From Chromatiaceae bacterium (lineage in GTDB: Bacteria > Pseudomonadota > Gammaproteobacteria > SZUA-140): a stretch of DNA of 33,861 nt. Made by a program: the position numbers and the translations under genes. The notes under the pieces were generated by a model. The model made no database searches. It worked only from the letters and a program-made list of their open reading frames with translations, and was not told where the DNA came from. Below, in pieces: positions 25,803 through 33,861 of this stretch. Numbering within the stretch: position 1 is the first letter of the stretch; each line of letters begins with the position of its first letter. Location of the stretch: assembly GCA_003232725.1 (NCBI GenBank), contig QIJH01000252.1:1-33861 (forward strand). Reading direction: 5' to 3'.

Positions 25803-26166
25803 AGGCCCACTCTAATCAAGGTGCTTCTAGCGGTCAATGACCAGCGGCTGTTAACATTTCATTTTTATCGCTGCGGCGCCTTAAAGAGTACTATCAAGGG
25901 GTGCGCACTGCTTGCTCCAGATAAGCAATGGATAACAGCGGAATAGCGCTTTTTTGTCCTATAACGCTGTCAATCATTTATGTAGAATAAACACACCGCA
26001 GTTCTTCCACCTTATTGAGCAAAAAGGCTCACAGCGGTGTTGAAAATGAAACGTCAACAGACTCTGGCAGCTGCCGATAAAATCATAGGCAATCATAATG
26101 CTCGTTTCACGGATATCTCTAACCATAAAATGCAACCAATAACACGAGACTCATTCGACCAGCCAG
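25803..26166. other. Gap upstream of fliK-like gene with a hairpin
   Basis: No convincing gene. ACACCGC (25993-25999) pairs with GCGGTGT (26034-26040) around an inner TGAGC/GCTCA hairpin, giving a structured region just before a short frame (ATG at 26043) that overlaps the fliK start in another frame. No sigma-28 or sigma-54 promoter of good quality was found. Confidence 0.45.
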
Positions 26167-27600
26167 ATGGAAATCAAGAAAACCCCACCCACCCCCGCAC
26201 CTCAAACGGCGACTCAGCAAAAAGCCACCGCTCACTCATTGCAGGTAGGGCAGACACTAAAAGCAGTGGTAATAGAAAGCCTGAAAAACAGTGTTAAATT
26301 ACGTGTAGGTAACACCCTGCTACAAGCGCCAACCTCTAAACAACACCAAAGTGGCGAAACACTCACATTAACGGTAGTACGTACGGGAGAGAAACCTTTG
26401 CTACGAGTTACCCTGCCACCACCACTACTAACAACACAACAATCCAGCTCAGTACAAAATGCCACACTGAAGGTATTATTACCTAAACAAGCCCCTCTGA
26501 CACCATTGCTTGCCAACCTTTTAGCAATTTCACAATTAAAAACGCAGCTAATTTCCCCACTAACGCCAGAGATTAGCAATAGTGTAAGGAAATTGATCGA
26601 AAATATTACGCATGTCGATAAAATTGGTGATCCAAAAGAGCTGCGCCGAGCAATTCTCGATTCAGGTATCTTGCTTGAAAAGAAACTCGCAAACCTTCAA
26701 CAAGCTCAATCTGTCATAACACCGGCCAATAGAACTTCGTCAACCACGTCACAAGCACAAGCGATGGGGCAAGACTTCAAAGCAAACCTGGCACAGTTAC
26801 TGGACGTGTTACGACAGACCCCCGCCAATCAAGGCACCTCTTCAAAACCCCCACTACCACTAAGCACACAAGATACGAGTATCATACCTAACACAAGCAG
26901 TAACACTCGTCAGCCACACACAACGCCTAACCAGTCAGTCAAAGAACAATTACTGCGTTTGTTAAATACGCCTTCAAACAGAACCAACAGTGAAGAAAGC
27001 ACACGTTCAACACCACTACGCCTGGCTGAGCTGACCACTTCGAGCAGTCGCATTCCCATTCCTTTTTTTAGTCACCTGCCTCTACAGCCACAAAAGAGAC
27101 AATCACCCACGCTTGTCCTGCTCCAGCATCGAGATCAAATTATCAACGAGCTGATCCGTCAGTCAGAGAACAGTATTGCACGTGTACAACTGAGTCAGCT
27201 CGCATCGATGCCACAAGAGAGCAATACGTCACAATCTTGGGCCTTTGAGCTGCCGTTGCGTCACAGTGAAAATATAGATGTTGTGCAGTTACGCATTGAA
27301 AAAGAGAACCCTAAAGAGGATGAAGAACAAGATTCACGCTGGCGAATTACACTAACGCTGGATCTGCCTGCAATAGGCACCATTTATGCCACGATCACGG
27401 TTCAAGGAGAACAGACTTCAACCATATTATGGGCTGAAGAGGAAAATACAGCCCGCTTGATTGATAGTAATTTACAATTATTACGAGATGCCCTTGACAA
27501 ACACGGGGTTAGTTCAGATGAAATCAACTGCCAGCACGGCTCTCCACCAGCACCACCTCGTCAACAACGACACACATTGTTAGTGGATACACGCGCATGA
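26167..27600 (+). CDS. FliK-like flagellar hook-length control protein
   Basis: A 477-residue protein with a long Ser/Thr/Gln/Pro-rich, low-complexity N-terminal and middle part, and a compact C-terminal FliK-type domain (about residues 350-450: SWAFELPLRHSENIDVVQLRIEKE, WRITLTLDLPAIGTIYATITVQGEQTSTILWAEEE). Such proteins act as molecular rulers and trigger the FlhB specificity switch; this one is paired with a free FlhB C-terminal homologue. It may be a second FliK rather than the main one. There is no clear ribosome binding site. The stop overlaps the next start by 4 bp. Confidence 0.82.
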   Translation: MEIKKTPPTPAPQTATQQKATAHSLQVGQTLKAVVIESLKNSVKLRVGNTLLQAPTSKQHQSGETLTLTVVRTGEKPLLRVTLPPPLLTTQQSSSVQNATLKVLLPKQAPLTPLLANLLAISQLKTQLISPLTPEISNSVRKLIENITHVDKIGDPKELRRAILDSGILLEKKLANLQQAQSVITPANRTSSTTSQAQAMGQDFKANLAQLLDVLRQTPANQGTSSKPPLPLSTQDTSIIPNTSSNTRQPHTTPNQSVKEQLLRLLNTPSNRTNSEESTRSTPLRLAELTTSSSRIPIPFFSHLPLQPQKRQSPTLVLLQHRDQIINELIRQSENSIARVQLSQLASMPQESNTSQSWAFELPLRHSENIDVVQLRIEKENPKEDEEQDSRWRITLTLDLPAIGTIYATITVQGEQTSTILWAEEENTARLIDSNLQLLRDALDKHGVSSDEINCQHGSPPAPPRQQRHTLLVDTRA

Positions 27601-27875
27601 AAACAGACCAAGCAGATCAAATCATCACCGTCGCCTTAATGTACGATGGCGAAAATACACCAACCATAACAGCTAAGGGCAGCGGCCATATCGGCGAAGA
27701 AATATTGAGGATTGCCGAAGAAAATAACATCCCGTTACATGAAGATGCAGAATTGGTACAGCTACTATCCCAGCTTGAACTTGGCGACGAGATCCCGCGC
27801 GCCCTCTATATCACCATCGCGCAGGTCATCGCTTTTGCTTATATCATATCTGGAAAATACAATAACCAGCCATAG
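27597..27875 (+). CDS. flhX: FlhB C-terminal-domain protein (FlhX)
   Basis: A 92-residue stand-alone homologue of the FlhB cytoplasmic domain (EscU/YscU/HrcU family). It has VALMYDGENTPTITAKGSGHIGEEILRIAEENNIPLHEDAELVQLL and ends LYITIAQVIAFAYIISG, matching the FlhB C-terminus from after the NPTH autocleavage site (absent here). FlhX proteins can replace the released FlhB fragment in some bacteria. Overlap with fliK implies translational coupling. Confidence 0.9.
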   Translation: MKTDQADQIITVALMYDGENTPTITAKGSGHIGEEILRIAEENNIPLHEDAELVQLLSQLELGDEIPRALYITIAQVIAFAYIISGKYNNQP

Positions 27876-28026
27876 GGCTCATTCATTACAATGAAATAAG
27901 AGTAAAATAGATTCCAAATAAACTCGCCTGACCAGCATCAAAAAATAATACTTTGTGCCGCTATAACCAGTGCATACTAAATAACATAACACTCAATCAT
28001 TTAACTAGCGGCCTTAAAAAACAGTC

Positions 28027-29901
28027 ATGCGCGACCAACCTTCAGAAAAAACCCTCACTCCAGCGCTCCAGAACGATAACCCCGACCATACCCAGGAAAA
28101 CCATCAAACCGATGGACTCAATACCATGCGTATTATTATTGCAAATGAGAATGCCAATCACACGCTTTTCATTGAAGCGTTGCTTCATCGTAGTGGCTTC
28201 AGAAACATACAATTGATAGCCAATGGTAAGGAACTTATTTCTGAATTAAACCATTCACTACAACAGCAACAAGAAGAAATCGATCTCATCTTAATTAGCA
28301 GCACCCTGTCTGATGTTAAATGGCAAGCGCTCTGTCAACGCATCAATCAAAGCCATGTATGGCGGGAGATCCCTGTCATTCTAATTGCATCAGATCCCGA
28401 ATGGTTTGAGGCAAGTGCAAAACAGGCCTTCAACTGCGGCATTACTGATGTCATCTACACCCCACTACGCCCAGCGCATTTTTCACCACGCATCTACTCT
28501 GCATTACTGCTTAAAAAAGAGCGCATCGTCAGAATGGTTAACAGGCAAGCGATTGAAACTGAATTAGCAGAACGAAAAGTCATCGATGCGCGCCTTCAGC
28601 ACCTTGTTAATCATGATGATCTCACGGGTCTGTATAGTCGCCGCCGCCTCGTTAAGGCACTTGAAAAGGCCTTGTTATTCAGCACCAGGACAAGCCGGAC
28701 TGTCTCACTGCTCCATATCGACATTGACCAATTCAAGGTTATCAACGACCTTGAAGGACACCAGGCAGGAGACCAGTTATTAGTCAATATCGCCAACCTG
28801 TTACGTGATTTTATTGATGACGATAAAACCATCGCGCGGATTAATTCGGATGAATATTCAATACTTATTCAAAATAGCACAGCAGAAGCTGCACTTTCAT
28901 TTTCAGAAAAAATTAAGCACTCGATGAAAACATTCACTTTTGAAATCAACGACAGGGTCTATAACGTCGGCGTCAGTATCGGCCTTGTGGTCACTATTAA
29001 GGGTAAAACCATCAGCGCCAGTGAAATGCTTGCCCGTGCCGACCAAGCCTGTTTTGTTGCAAAGAAACATGGGCGTAACATGATCCACCAATACGACAAT
29101 CAGGACAAAGAAATTCATCAACTTCGGGATGAGGCTTTCTGGACACCTAAAATCAAAAATGCACTGACCAACAATCGTTTTTTTCTGATGTTCCAACCTG
29201 TCATTAATCTCAGAACAAACCAGGTAGAACATTATGAAGCGCTGCTTCGTATGCGTGATGAACACAATGACCTCGTCTCACCCGGTATATTTATTCCTGT
29301 AGCAGAGCGAATCGGCATGATCCATGATATCGATAACTGGGTGATTAGACAGGCGATCAATGCGCTAAAACAGCTACCAGAAGATAAATCTTATGTTTCT
29401 TTAAACATCAACCTATCAAGCCATGCATTCCATGACCCCGGATTATTACAGCGAATCAAAGATGCACTGTCTGAATCACAGATTGATGGTAAGCGCATCA
29501 CCTTTGAGATCACAGAGACGGCGGCTATTGCAAATTACGAACAGACTCGAGAAATGATTATAAAATTACGAGAGCTCGGCTGCAGCTTTGCACTCGATGA
29601 CTTTGGTGTTGGATTTAACTCTTTCAGCTACCTAAAACAGTTCCCTGTTGATTATCTCAAAATTGATGGTAGCTTCATTACCAATCTGGTTAATGATGAA
29701 GTTGACCAGACATTGGTTAAGTCCATGGTAGAGATCTCTAAAACACTTGGTAAAAAAACCGTGGCAGAATTTGTTGAAAGCGAAGAAATATTGAGCATGA
29801 TCAAATCATACGGCATAGACTACGCACAAGGCTATTACATTGGCAAGCCCGGCTCAAAATTTGAAGGCATTGAATCTGTTAGCTTCTGCCCTTTACCCTG
29901 A
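28027..29901 (+). CDS. Receiver-like, degenerate GGDEF and EAL domain protein
   Basis: A 624-residue regulator. Residues about 35-160 form a receiver-like fold, but the acidic pair reads N-E-N and the phospho-acceptor position reads L-I-L-I-S-S, so it should not be phosphorylated. Residues about 190-360 are a GGDEF domain (NHDDLTGLYSRRRL present) with the active motif changed to N-S-D-E-Y (about residue 273), so cyclase activity is unlikely. Residues about 370-615 are an EAL domain with YEALLRM (about residue 403), NINLS, EITET, DDFGVGF, YLKIDGSF and AEFVE intact, so c-di-GMP hydrolysis is likely. The ATG at 28126 is an alternative start. The 3' end overlaps the convergent DUF2802 gene by 9 bp. 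Confidence 0.93.
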   Translation: MRDQPSEKTLTPALQNDNPDHTQENHQTDGLNTMRIIIANENANHTLFIEALLHRSGFRNIQLIANGKELISELNHSLQQQQEEIDLILISSTLSDVKWQALCQRINQSHVWREIPVILIASDPEWFEASAKQAFNCGITDVIYTPLRPAHFSPRIYSALLLKKERIVRMVNRQAIETELAERKVIDARLQHLVNHDDLTGLYSRRRLVKALEKALLFSTRTSRTVSLLHIDIDQFKVINDLEGHQAGDQLLVNIANLLRDFIDDDKTIARINSDEYSILIQNSTAEAALSFSEKIKHSMKTFTFEINDRVYNVGVSIGLVVTIKGKTISASEMLARADQACFVAKKHGRNMIHQYDNQDKEIHQLRDEAFWTPKIKNALTNNRFFLMFQPVINLRTNQVEHYEALLRMRDEHNDLVSPGIFIPVAERIGMIHDIDNWVIRQAINALKQLPEDKSYVSLNINLSSHAFHDPGLLQRIKDALSESQIDGKRITFEITETAAIANYEQTREMIIKLRELGCSFALDDFGVGFNSFSYLKQFPVDYLKIDGSFITNLVNDEVDQTLVKSMVEISKTLGKKTVAEFVESEEILSMIKSYGIDYAQGYYIGKPGSKFEGIESVSFCPLP

Positions 29902-30309
29902 AACAACTCGCAATGGGCTATCACCTTCTGCTTGCGCTCGATGCAATAACATCAATAGTTCGGCCTCTGCTCTCACCAGGCCACAGCTAGTAATCAACTC
30001 CTCAACCGTGGCACCCTGGCGAGCCATCCTGCCTGCCTGGTCAAGCGCTCGATCCGAAGGCTCACGAGAATCGAGCTGATCTTGTCGCTCCATTACCCGC
30101 TTTATTTTCTGCTCTACTTTATTAAGCTGCCCCGCTACTGCTGCAGCACCGCAACAGAGAGCGCTCACATCATCGCTCAATAATTTCAGCTTATATTCGT
30201 AAGACAGACTGCGTTGACGTTGCTGCGTGGCAAGCCTTATTAGCGTTGTGATTAATGCAACATTTAACACACCTAATAACACCATATAATATTCACTATA
30301 TTCCATCAT
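29893..30309 (-). CDS. DUF2802 membrane-anchored protein of the chemotaxis cluster
   Basis: A 138-residue protein. One N-terminal transmembrane segment (MVLLGVLNVALITTLIRLA), a charged coiled-coil-like middle (LNKVEQKIKRVMERQDQL), and a C-terminal helix-turn-helix-like DUF2802 region (AGRMARQGATVEELITSCGLVRAEAELLMLLH). DUF2802 genes follow cheW in Pseudomonas-type motility clusters; function unknown. GAGGTG lies before the paired ATG codons at 30309 and 30306, and the second is equally likely. Confidence 0.82.
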   Translation of the reverse strand: MMEYSEYYMVLLGVLNVALITTLIRLATQQRQRSLSYEYKLKLLSDDVSALCCGAAAVAGQLNKVEQKIKRVMERQDQLDSREPSDRALDQAGRMARQGATVEELITSCGLVRAEAELLMLLHRAQAEGDSPLRVVSG

Positions 30310-30317
30310 TCATCACC

Positions 30318-30500
30318 TCATGCATAACCATCAAAATGGGGCTTCTCTACCATATCATTCACTTCGCTTTTTGATGCGGTATTCTTATCACGTTGCTCTT
30401 TTTCATGCTCATGGCCAGTGCATCGCTTACTCAGTACTTTGCCGTGCAACCGACTAAATCGGGCTGATTTTGTAGCGGGAATATAACCAATAGCAACCAT
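30318..30500 (-). CDS. Small basic protein between cheW and DUF2802
   Basis: A 60-residue protein, MVAIGYIPATKSARFSRLHGKV then KRCTGHEHEKEQRDKN and a C-terminal VEKPHFDGYA. It is basic at the N-terminal half with a His/Cys cluster (C-T-G-H-E-H). AAGGTGG is 5 nt from ATG 30500. It fills the gap between cheW (18 bp) and DUF2802 (8 bp), which supports a real gene in the operon. No family is recognised. Confidence 0.62.
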   Translation of the reverse strand: MVAIGYIPATKSARFSRLHGKVLSKRCTGHEHEKEQRDKNTASKSEVNDMVEKPHFDGYA

Positions 30501-30518
30501 CACGCACCACCTTAAAAA

Positions 30519-30995
30519 TTAAAAATCAGCGACCTCTTGCCATTCATTACTCGACAAGAGTTTATTCACATCGACCAGAATCAAAAGATTACCCTCATTA
30601 CTATAGACCCCCTGAATATATTTTGAACTTTCGTCATTGCCAACATTGGGTGCAGACTCTATTTCTGATGAGCGTAAATAGACGACCTCCGCAACACTAT
30701 CAACCAGAAGACCCAATACATTGCCATTAGACTCAACAATCACCACACGTGAGGCATCATCCGTTTCATACATTGGTAATCCAAAGCGCATCCGGGTATC
30801 AAGTACCGTCACAACATTACCACGCAAATTAATAATACCGAGAATATAGGATGGTGCGCCAGGTACAGGTGTAATCTCACTCACACGCAACACTTCCTGT
30901 ACTTGCATCACATTAATGCCATAGGTCTCTCCCTCTAATTTAAAGGTGACCCATTGAAGCACTTCATCCTGAAGATTTACTGCCTTTTGATTCAT
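30519..30995 (-). CDS. cheW: Chemotaxis coupling protein CheW
   Basis: A 158-residue CheW. It has VLQWVTFKLEGETYGINVMQVQEVLR, ITPVPGAPSYILGIINLRGNVVTVLDTR and GLLVDSVAEVVYL, the beta-barrel contacts to receptor and CheA. It links chemoreceptors to the CheA kinase. The start is ATG 30995. A 190-bp gap separates it from the upstream CheW-like gene, and a sigma-28-like sequence lies there. Confidence 0.96.
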   Translation of the reverse strand: MNQKAVNLQDEVLQWVTFKLEGETYGINVMQVQEVLRVSEITPVPGAPSYILGIINLRGNVVTVLDTRMRFGLPMYETDDASRVVIVESNGNVLGLLVDSVAEVVYLRSSEIESAPNVGNDESSKYIQGVYSNEGNLLILVDVNKLLSSNEWQEVADF

Positions 30996-31085
30996 CTTAC
31001 ACTCCCTTCATATTGCAGGCATGTCACACCTTCTATCTATAGCGTCAACGAACAGGCGCTTCAGACCTTTCGTACTAAATATGCA

Positions 31086-31113
31086 TAATCTGCACCAAGA
31101 CCAAGATAATTTA
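31086..31113 (-). promoter_or_regulatory. Weak sigma-28-like sequence before cheW
   Basis: On the minus strand TAAATTAT, 12 nt, then GCAGATTA, against the flagellar consensus TAAAGTTT-N11-GCCGATAA. Spacing is one base long and three positions differ. Confidence 0.28.
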
Positions 31114-31188
31114 GAGCTCGGACATAAGTACACATTTATTTCTTAGTTTCGATGATTTCATTGTTGACAACGGGGGAGTCTACATAAG

Positions 31189-31854
31189 TCACCAGGATTT
31201 TACGTCAGTATCATCGTTCAACAGTGACAACAGCGCATCAACATCAAGCAACGCACACATCTTCTCAACCACAATTCCCCGGTACCAGGGACGCTTAGTA
31301 GATCCAACACGCCAGCGCACATCATTCGGTTCAATCTCTTCTATATCGGTCACATTCCGACAAGCAATGCCAATTTCATCACCTTCAATCAAAACAATAC
31401 GCTTGGGAGGTAAAGCCTCATCACTTGAGCGCACCCCAGGCTCACCACTTAGTTCGGCCACCAGCGTTTCAAAATCGATCACTCTAATTGTTTTACCACG
31501 ATGCACCAACACGCCCAGATAACGCTCAGAGTTTCCTGGCATCACTTTAATATCATCACATTCAGTCAATATACCACTGAGTTTTTCAAGCGGCACAGCC
31601 AAGGTCATTTCACCAACATTGAAAAAGAGCGCTTTAAATGGCTGCCTTCCCCACTCTGGAATTTGATCCGGACTCTCAACAACATCCTGAACTTCAACCA
31701 CCTCAAGTACAACACCAACCTTTTCCATTTCGTCAACGCAAGCCTCAGAAACAACACTTGGTACCTCCTCAGGAATCTCCATCAGCAGTGAGTCAAGGTA
31801 TTGCGTTAGTGCCTTCTTCTGACTCGCGAGGCCAGCTGGTTTTGAATCACTCAT
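31189..31854 (-). CDS. CheW-domain protein with N-terminal extension (ParP-like position)
   Basis: A 221-residue protein. Residues 1-75 are an acidic linker; the rest is a CheW-like barrel (KALFFNVGEMTLAVPLEKLSGIL, YLGVLVHRGKTIRVIDFETLV, RIVLIEGDEIGIACRNVTDIEEI). In Vibrio and Pseudomonas the CheW-like protein next to the chemotaxis ParA is ParP, which ties ParA to polar arrays. The overlap of 4 bp with parA supports this. ParP identity is inferred from position and an acidic N-terminus. Confidence 0.85.
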   Translation of the reverse strand: MSDSKPAGLASQKKALTQYLDSLLMEIPEEVPSVVSEACVDEMEKVGVVLEVVEVQDVVESPDQIPEWGRQPFKALFFNVGEMTLAVPLEKLSGILTECDDIKVMPGNSERYLGVLVHRGKTIRVIDFETLVAELSGEPGVRSSDEALPPKRIVLIEGDEIGIACRNVTDIEEIEPNDVRWRVGSTKRPWYRGIVVEKMCALLDVDALLSLLNDDTDVKSW

Positions 31855-32636
31855 GCTGTTTTCGCCGTTAAATCAGGCATATCAAATACCAGTACATCGC
31901 GTAATAACTCGTTATATGCAACAGAGCCACGCGAGCGTGGTGCAACCAGTGATATGGGCTTTCCCGCACGACTCGCTTCACGAAACTGCGTGTCGACAGG
32001 AATAATCCCATTCCACAATGTTTGAGAATAGCGCTCTTTCATATTATCTAAAGCCTGCGCAGAAGCGCGGGTACGGCGATCAAAAAGGGTTGGGACGATC
32101 ACATATGGAATCGGTGTCATGCGCGCGTGATTCATCATCGAAATCGTTCGCATCATGCGCTCTAACCCTTTCAGTGCAAGAAATTCAGATTGAACAGGTA
32201 CAATCAAATAGTGGCAGGCAGCCAGCGCATTGACCATCAACACACCCAATGTCGGTGGGCAGTCCAGTAAGGCATAATCATAGTCATCACTAATCTGTGC
32301 CAGACCGCGTGCAATCACCAATCCCTTGCCATCCTGTGTGCCTAGCTGTCGGTCAAGCGTCGCTAATGCCGTTGATGCGGTAAAAATAGAGATCAGGTCG
32401 CACTGCGTTTTACGAGTCATCGCCTCCACAGGGCCACTACCACCATGAAACAAGCTATAAAGACTACTTCCATCATCTTCAGGATCATACCCCATATAGG
32501 ATGTCATCGAACCGTGCGGATCCATATCAAGCAACAACACACGATGCCCCTGCTGCGATAATAACCCCGCCAGCGTAACGGCAGTAGTGGTCTTACCAAC
32601 ACCGCCCTTCTGATTGGCAACCGCCCAGATACGCAC
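31851..32636 (-). CDS. parA: ParA-family ATPase of the chemotaxis cluster (ParC-like)
   Basis: A 261-residue ATPase. The deviant Walker A is KGGVGKTTTAVTLAGLL, the Walker A' is LLDMDPHGSMTSYMG, and Walker B is ALLDCPPTLGVL. It positions or segregates chemotaxis arrays at the cell pole in related gammaproteobacteria. GTG 32636 overlaps the motD stop by one base; GGGGGAG is 5-6 nt upstream, inside motD, so translation is coupled. Confidence 0.95.
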   Translation of the reverse strand: MRIWAVANQKGGVGKTTTAVTLAGLLSQQGHRVLLLDMDPHGSMTSYMGYDPEDDGSSLYSLFHGGSGPVEAMTRKTQCDLISIFTASTALATLDRQLGTQDGKGLVIARGLAQISDDYDYALLDCPPTLGVLMVNALAACHYLIVPVQSEFLALKGLERMMRTISMMNHARMTPIPYVIVPTLFDRRTRASAQALDNMKERYSQTLWNGIIPVDTQFREASRAGKPISLVAPRSRGSVAYNELLRDVLVFDMPDLTAKTA

Positions 32637-33358
32637 TACTCTCCCCCTGGCGGCAAACCTATTGGAGCAGAAAGCGAGGCTCTTATGTTAACCCCAGGAA
32701 TCCAGGTAGGGGATAGAAATCCAATTGGTGATGAACCCGGTAGCATGGTTGCCGATGGCTGCAGTTCGTCTACTGATATCGGCGTGGTGCGGTGTAGGCC
32801 TGATGAACCAATCAACGCATCAAGCCTTAAAAAATCACTATTGATACGCGCATCTACCTCTGACTCAACGATTTCAATCTCTGACTCAGCAATCTCATCC
32901 TCAGCTTGTACCGATTTCTCTTTCTCCACAGACTTAGGACGCTTCATGTGGCGATTAGCAGTAATTATCACTATCACACGACGGTTCTTAACCCGCCCTT
33001 CCAGCGTTTCGTTGCTCACTAACGGCCGAAACTCCCCATAGCCAATCGCCGCCATCCTTTCCGGTTCAACACCATGAACAGAAAAAAGTCTGACAACACT
33101 AGCGGCACGTGCTGCAGAAAGTTCCCAATTAGAGGGATATACAGTGCTTTTAATAGCCACGTTATCAGTAAACCCCTCAACCCGCAGATCATTTGGAAAG
33201 GCGGCAAGAATACGCGAAATTGCCTCTAATACGGGTATTGATTGAAGCTGCATTGTCGCGCTACCACTCGCAAAGAGAATGTCAGTGTTGATTTCAACCT
33301 CAATCCAGCGCTTATTACGCTTAACCGAGATTAAATCACGATCAATTAGCGGCTGCAT
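32636..33358 (-). pseudogene. motD: motD, C-terminal part (OmpA/MotB peptidoglycan-binding), out of frame
   Basis: A 240-residue frame carrying the stator peptidoglycan-binding domain: KRNKRWIEVEINTDILFASGSA, VEGFTDNVAIKS, YPSNWELSAARAASVVRLF, RMAAIGYGEFRP, GRVKNRRVIVII. A low-complexity C-terminal tail follows. It continues the N-terminal motD frame at 33346-33831 after a one-base shift. The domain itself is intact. It could be translated alone from ATG 33358, which overlaps the end of the first frame by 13 bp, but would lack a membrane anchor. Confidence 0.85.
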
Positions 33359-33831
33359 CGAATTTCATTGGCAATCGCACCTAATTGCGCTTCAGATAAG
33401 CCTTCCAGGCTGCTATCAAATTCCCCCTGATCGCTACCCTCATCCTCTTTCAGCAAACGTGCTTCTGCCATAGGGAATTCTGAAAAGTCCATTTCGTCTT
33501 CTTTATTGTCACCTTCATGTTTATTGGCTCGCGATGGATGGCTAAAAGGGCTTTCAGGCGTTTTAATGGGATGAGCCGTATCTGTAAACTCAAGGCTCGC
33601 CTTTTGTGGTGAACGAGCCGTAGTACCGATTTGAATAGGCTTAAGTGACTTTTGTGATTGCTGAAAAGCGGCAACAATCGCATCCGACAACACGCGGTAC
33701 TTACCTTCATTAACAGAGGAAACAGAATACATCACCACAAAAAAAGCAAAAAGCAGCGTGATAAAATCAGCATATGAGACTAGCCAGCGCTCATGATTTT
33801 CGTGTTCTTCATGTTTTTTTTTACGTGCCAT
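33346..33831 (-). pseudogene. motD: motD, N-terminal part (membrane anchor and linker), frameshifted
   Basis: A 161-residue frame with the MotB/MotD start: MARKKKHEEHENHERWLVSYADFITLLFAFFVVMYS, with the ion-binding Asp in SYADF. A polar linker follows, and the frame ends GAIANEIRCSR* soon after. One extra base between CGA and TG near 33357 would join it to the C-terminal frame as EIR-x-QPLI. MotCD is the swarming stator of Pseudomonas-type flagella. The break is not in a homopolymer. Sequencing error, true mutation and a translated split are all possible. Confidence 0.87.
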
Positions 33832-33843
33832 ACCACTTCGCCA

Positions 33844-33861
33844 CTAATGGATAAAACCTTG
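33844..33861 (-). CDS. motC: motC, last five codons (partial)
   Basis: The right edge encodes Q-G-F-I-H and a TAG stop, matching the usual MotC C-terminus (LQGF-x-x). It ends 12 bp before the motD ATG. Called mainly from context. Confidence 0.5.
   Translation of the reverse strand, partial: QGFIH

Noticed and set aside
25903-25925. Sigma-54-like GG/GC pattern before fliK
   Set aside because: The GG and GC dinucleotides are not at the required 12-bp distance.
26037-26297. Short frame overlapping the start of the fliK-like gene
   Set aside because: Starts at TTG without a good ribosome binding site and extends 130 bp into fliK in another frame; composition gives no support.

Overview
The window is a compact chromosomal segment of a gammaproteobacterium. 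It probably lies outside the Enterobacterales and has a polar flagellum. This rests on the motC-motD-parA-cheW-cheW-DUF2802 order seen in Pseudomonas-like genomes, the ilvB-ilvN-ilvC-psd-pssA run, a GacA/UvrY regulator, RoxA, PpnN and a PhoBR-PstS unit. The species cannot be named from sequence alone. No plasmid or phage genes are visible. The mobile signal is limited to short non-coding elements with inverted ends (MITE-like).

Layout: (1) 1-4877, minus strand: branched-chain amino acid operon ilvBNC behind a candidate Ile/Leu/Val leader peptide and attenuator, followed by a decayed phosphatidylserine decarboxylase homologue and pssA (cut by the window edge). (2) 4583-5110: two MITE-like elements. 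(3) 5178-9800: a dienelactone-hydrolase-like exported protein, the YbbP/YbbA ABC complex and divergent TesA, whose start codon overlaps that of ybbA. (4) 9806-14636: uvrY, tRNA-Ser(UGA), a YccA/BI-1 membrane protein, ybiB, an unknown membrane protein, a 725-bp gene-poor stretch, a cold-shock protein lacking its RNP1 motif, and an exported OB-fold protein. (5) 14704-20075: yhiN, a second pair of the same two MITE families, a GNAT gene, roxA, ppnN, a small Cys-containing protein and a group-II truncated globin. (6) 20214-24848: phoB-phoR-pstS with tandem Pho boxes, a third MITE type and a porin. (7) 24918-33861: a GYF/pentapeptide-repeat protein, then a motility block: fliK-like and flhX, a receiver/GGDEF/EAL protein, DUF2802, a small protein, two CheW proteins, ParA, a frameshifted motD and the end of motC.

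How they work together: ilvBNC is the common part of valine/isoleucine synthesis. PhoBR should drive pstS through the visible Pho boxes. ParA and the two CheW proteins are a polar chemotaxis module coupled to the MotCD stator, with c-di-GMP turnover encoded next door. Points most worth a second look are the Csp without RNP1, the Psd- and DLH-like proteins missing catalytic residues, the split motD, the ilv leader with a MITE between it and ilvB, and an IS66-type MITE that landed in a stop codon and rebuilt it.
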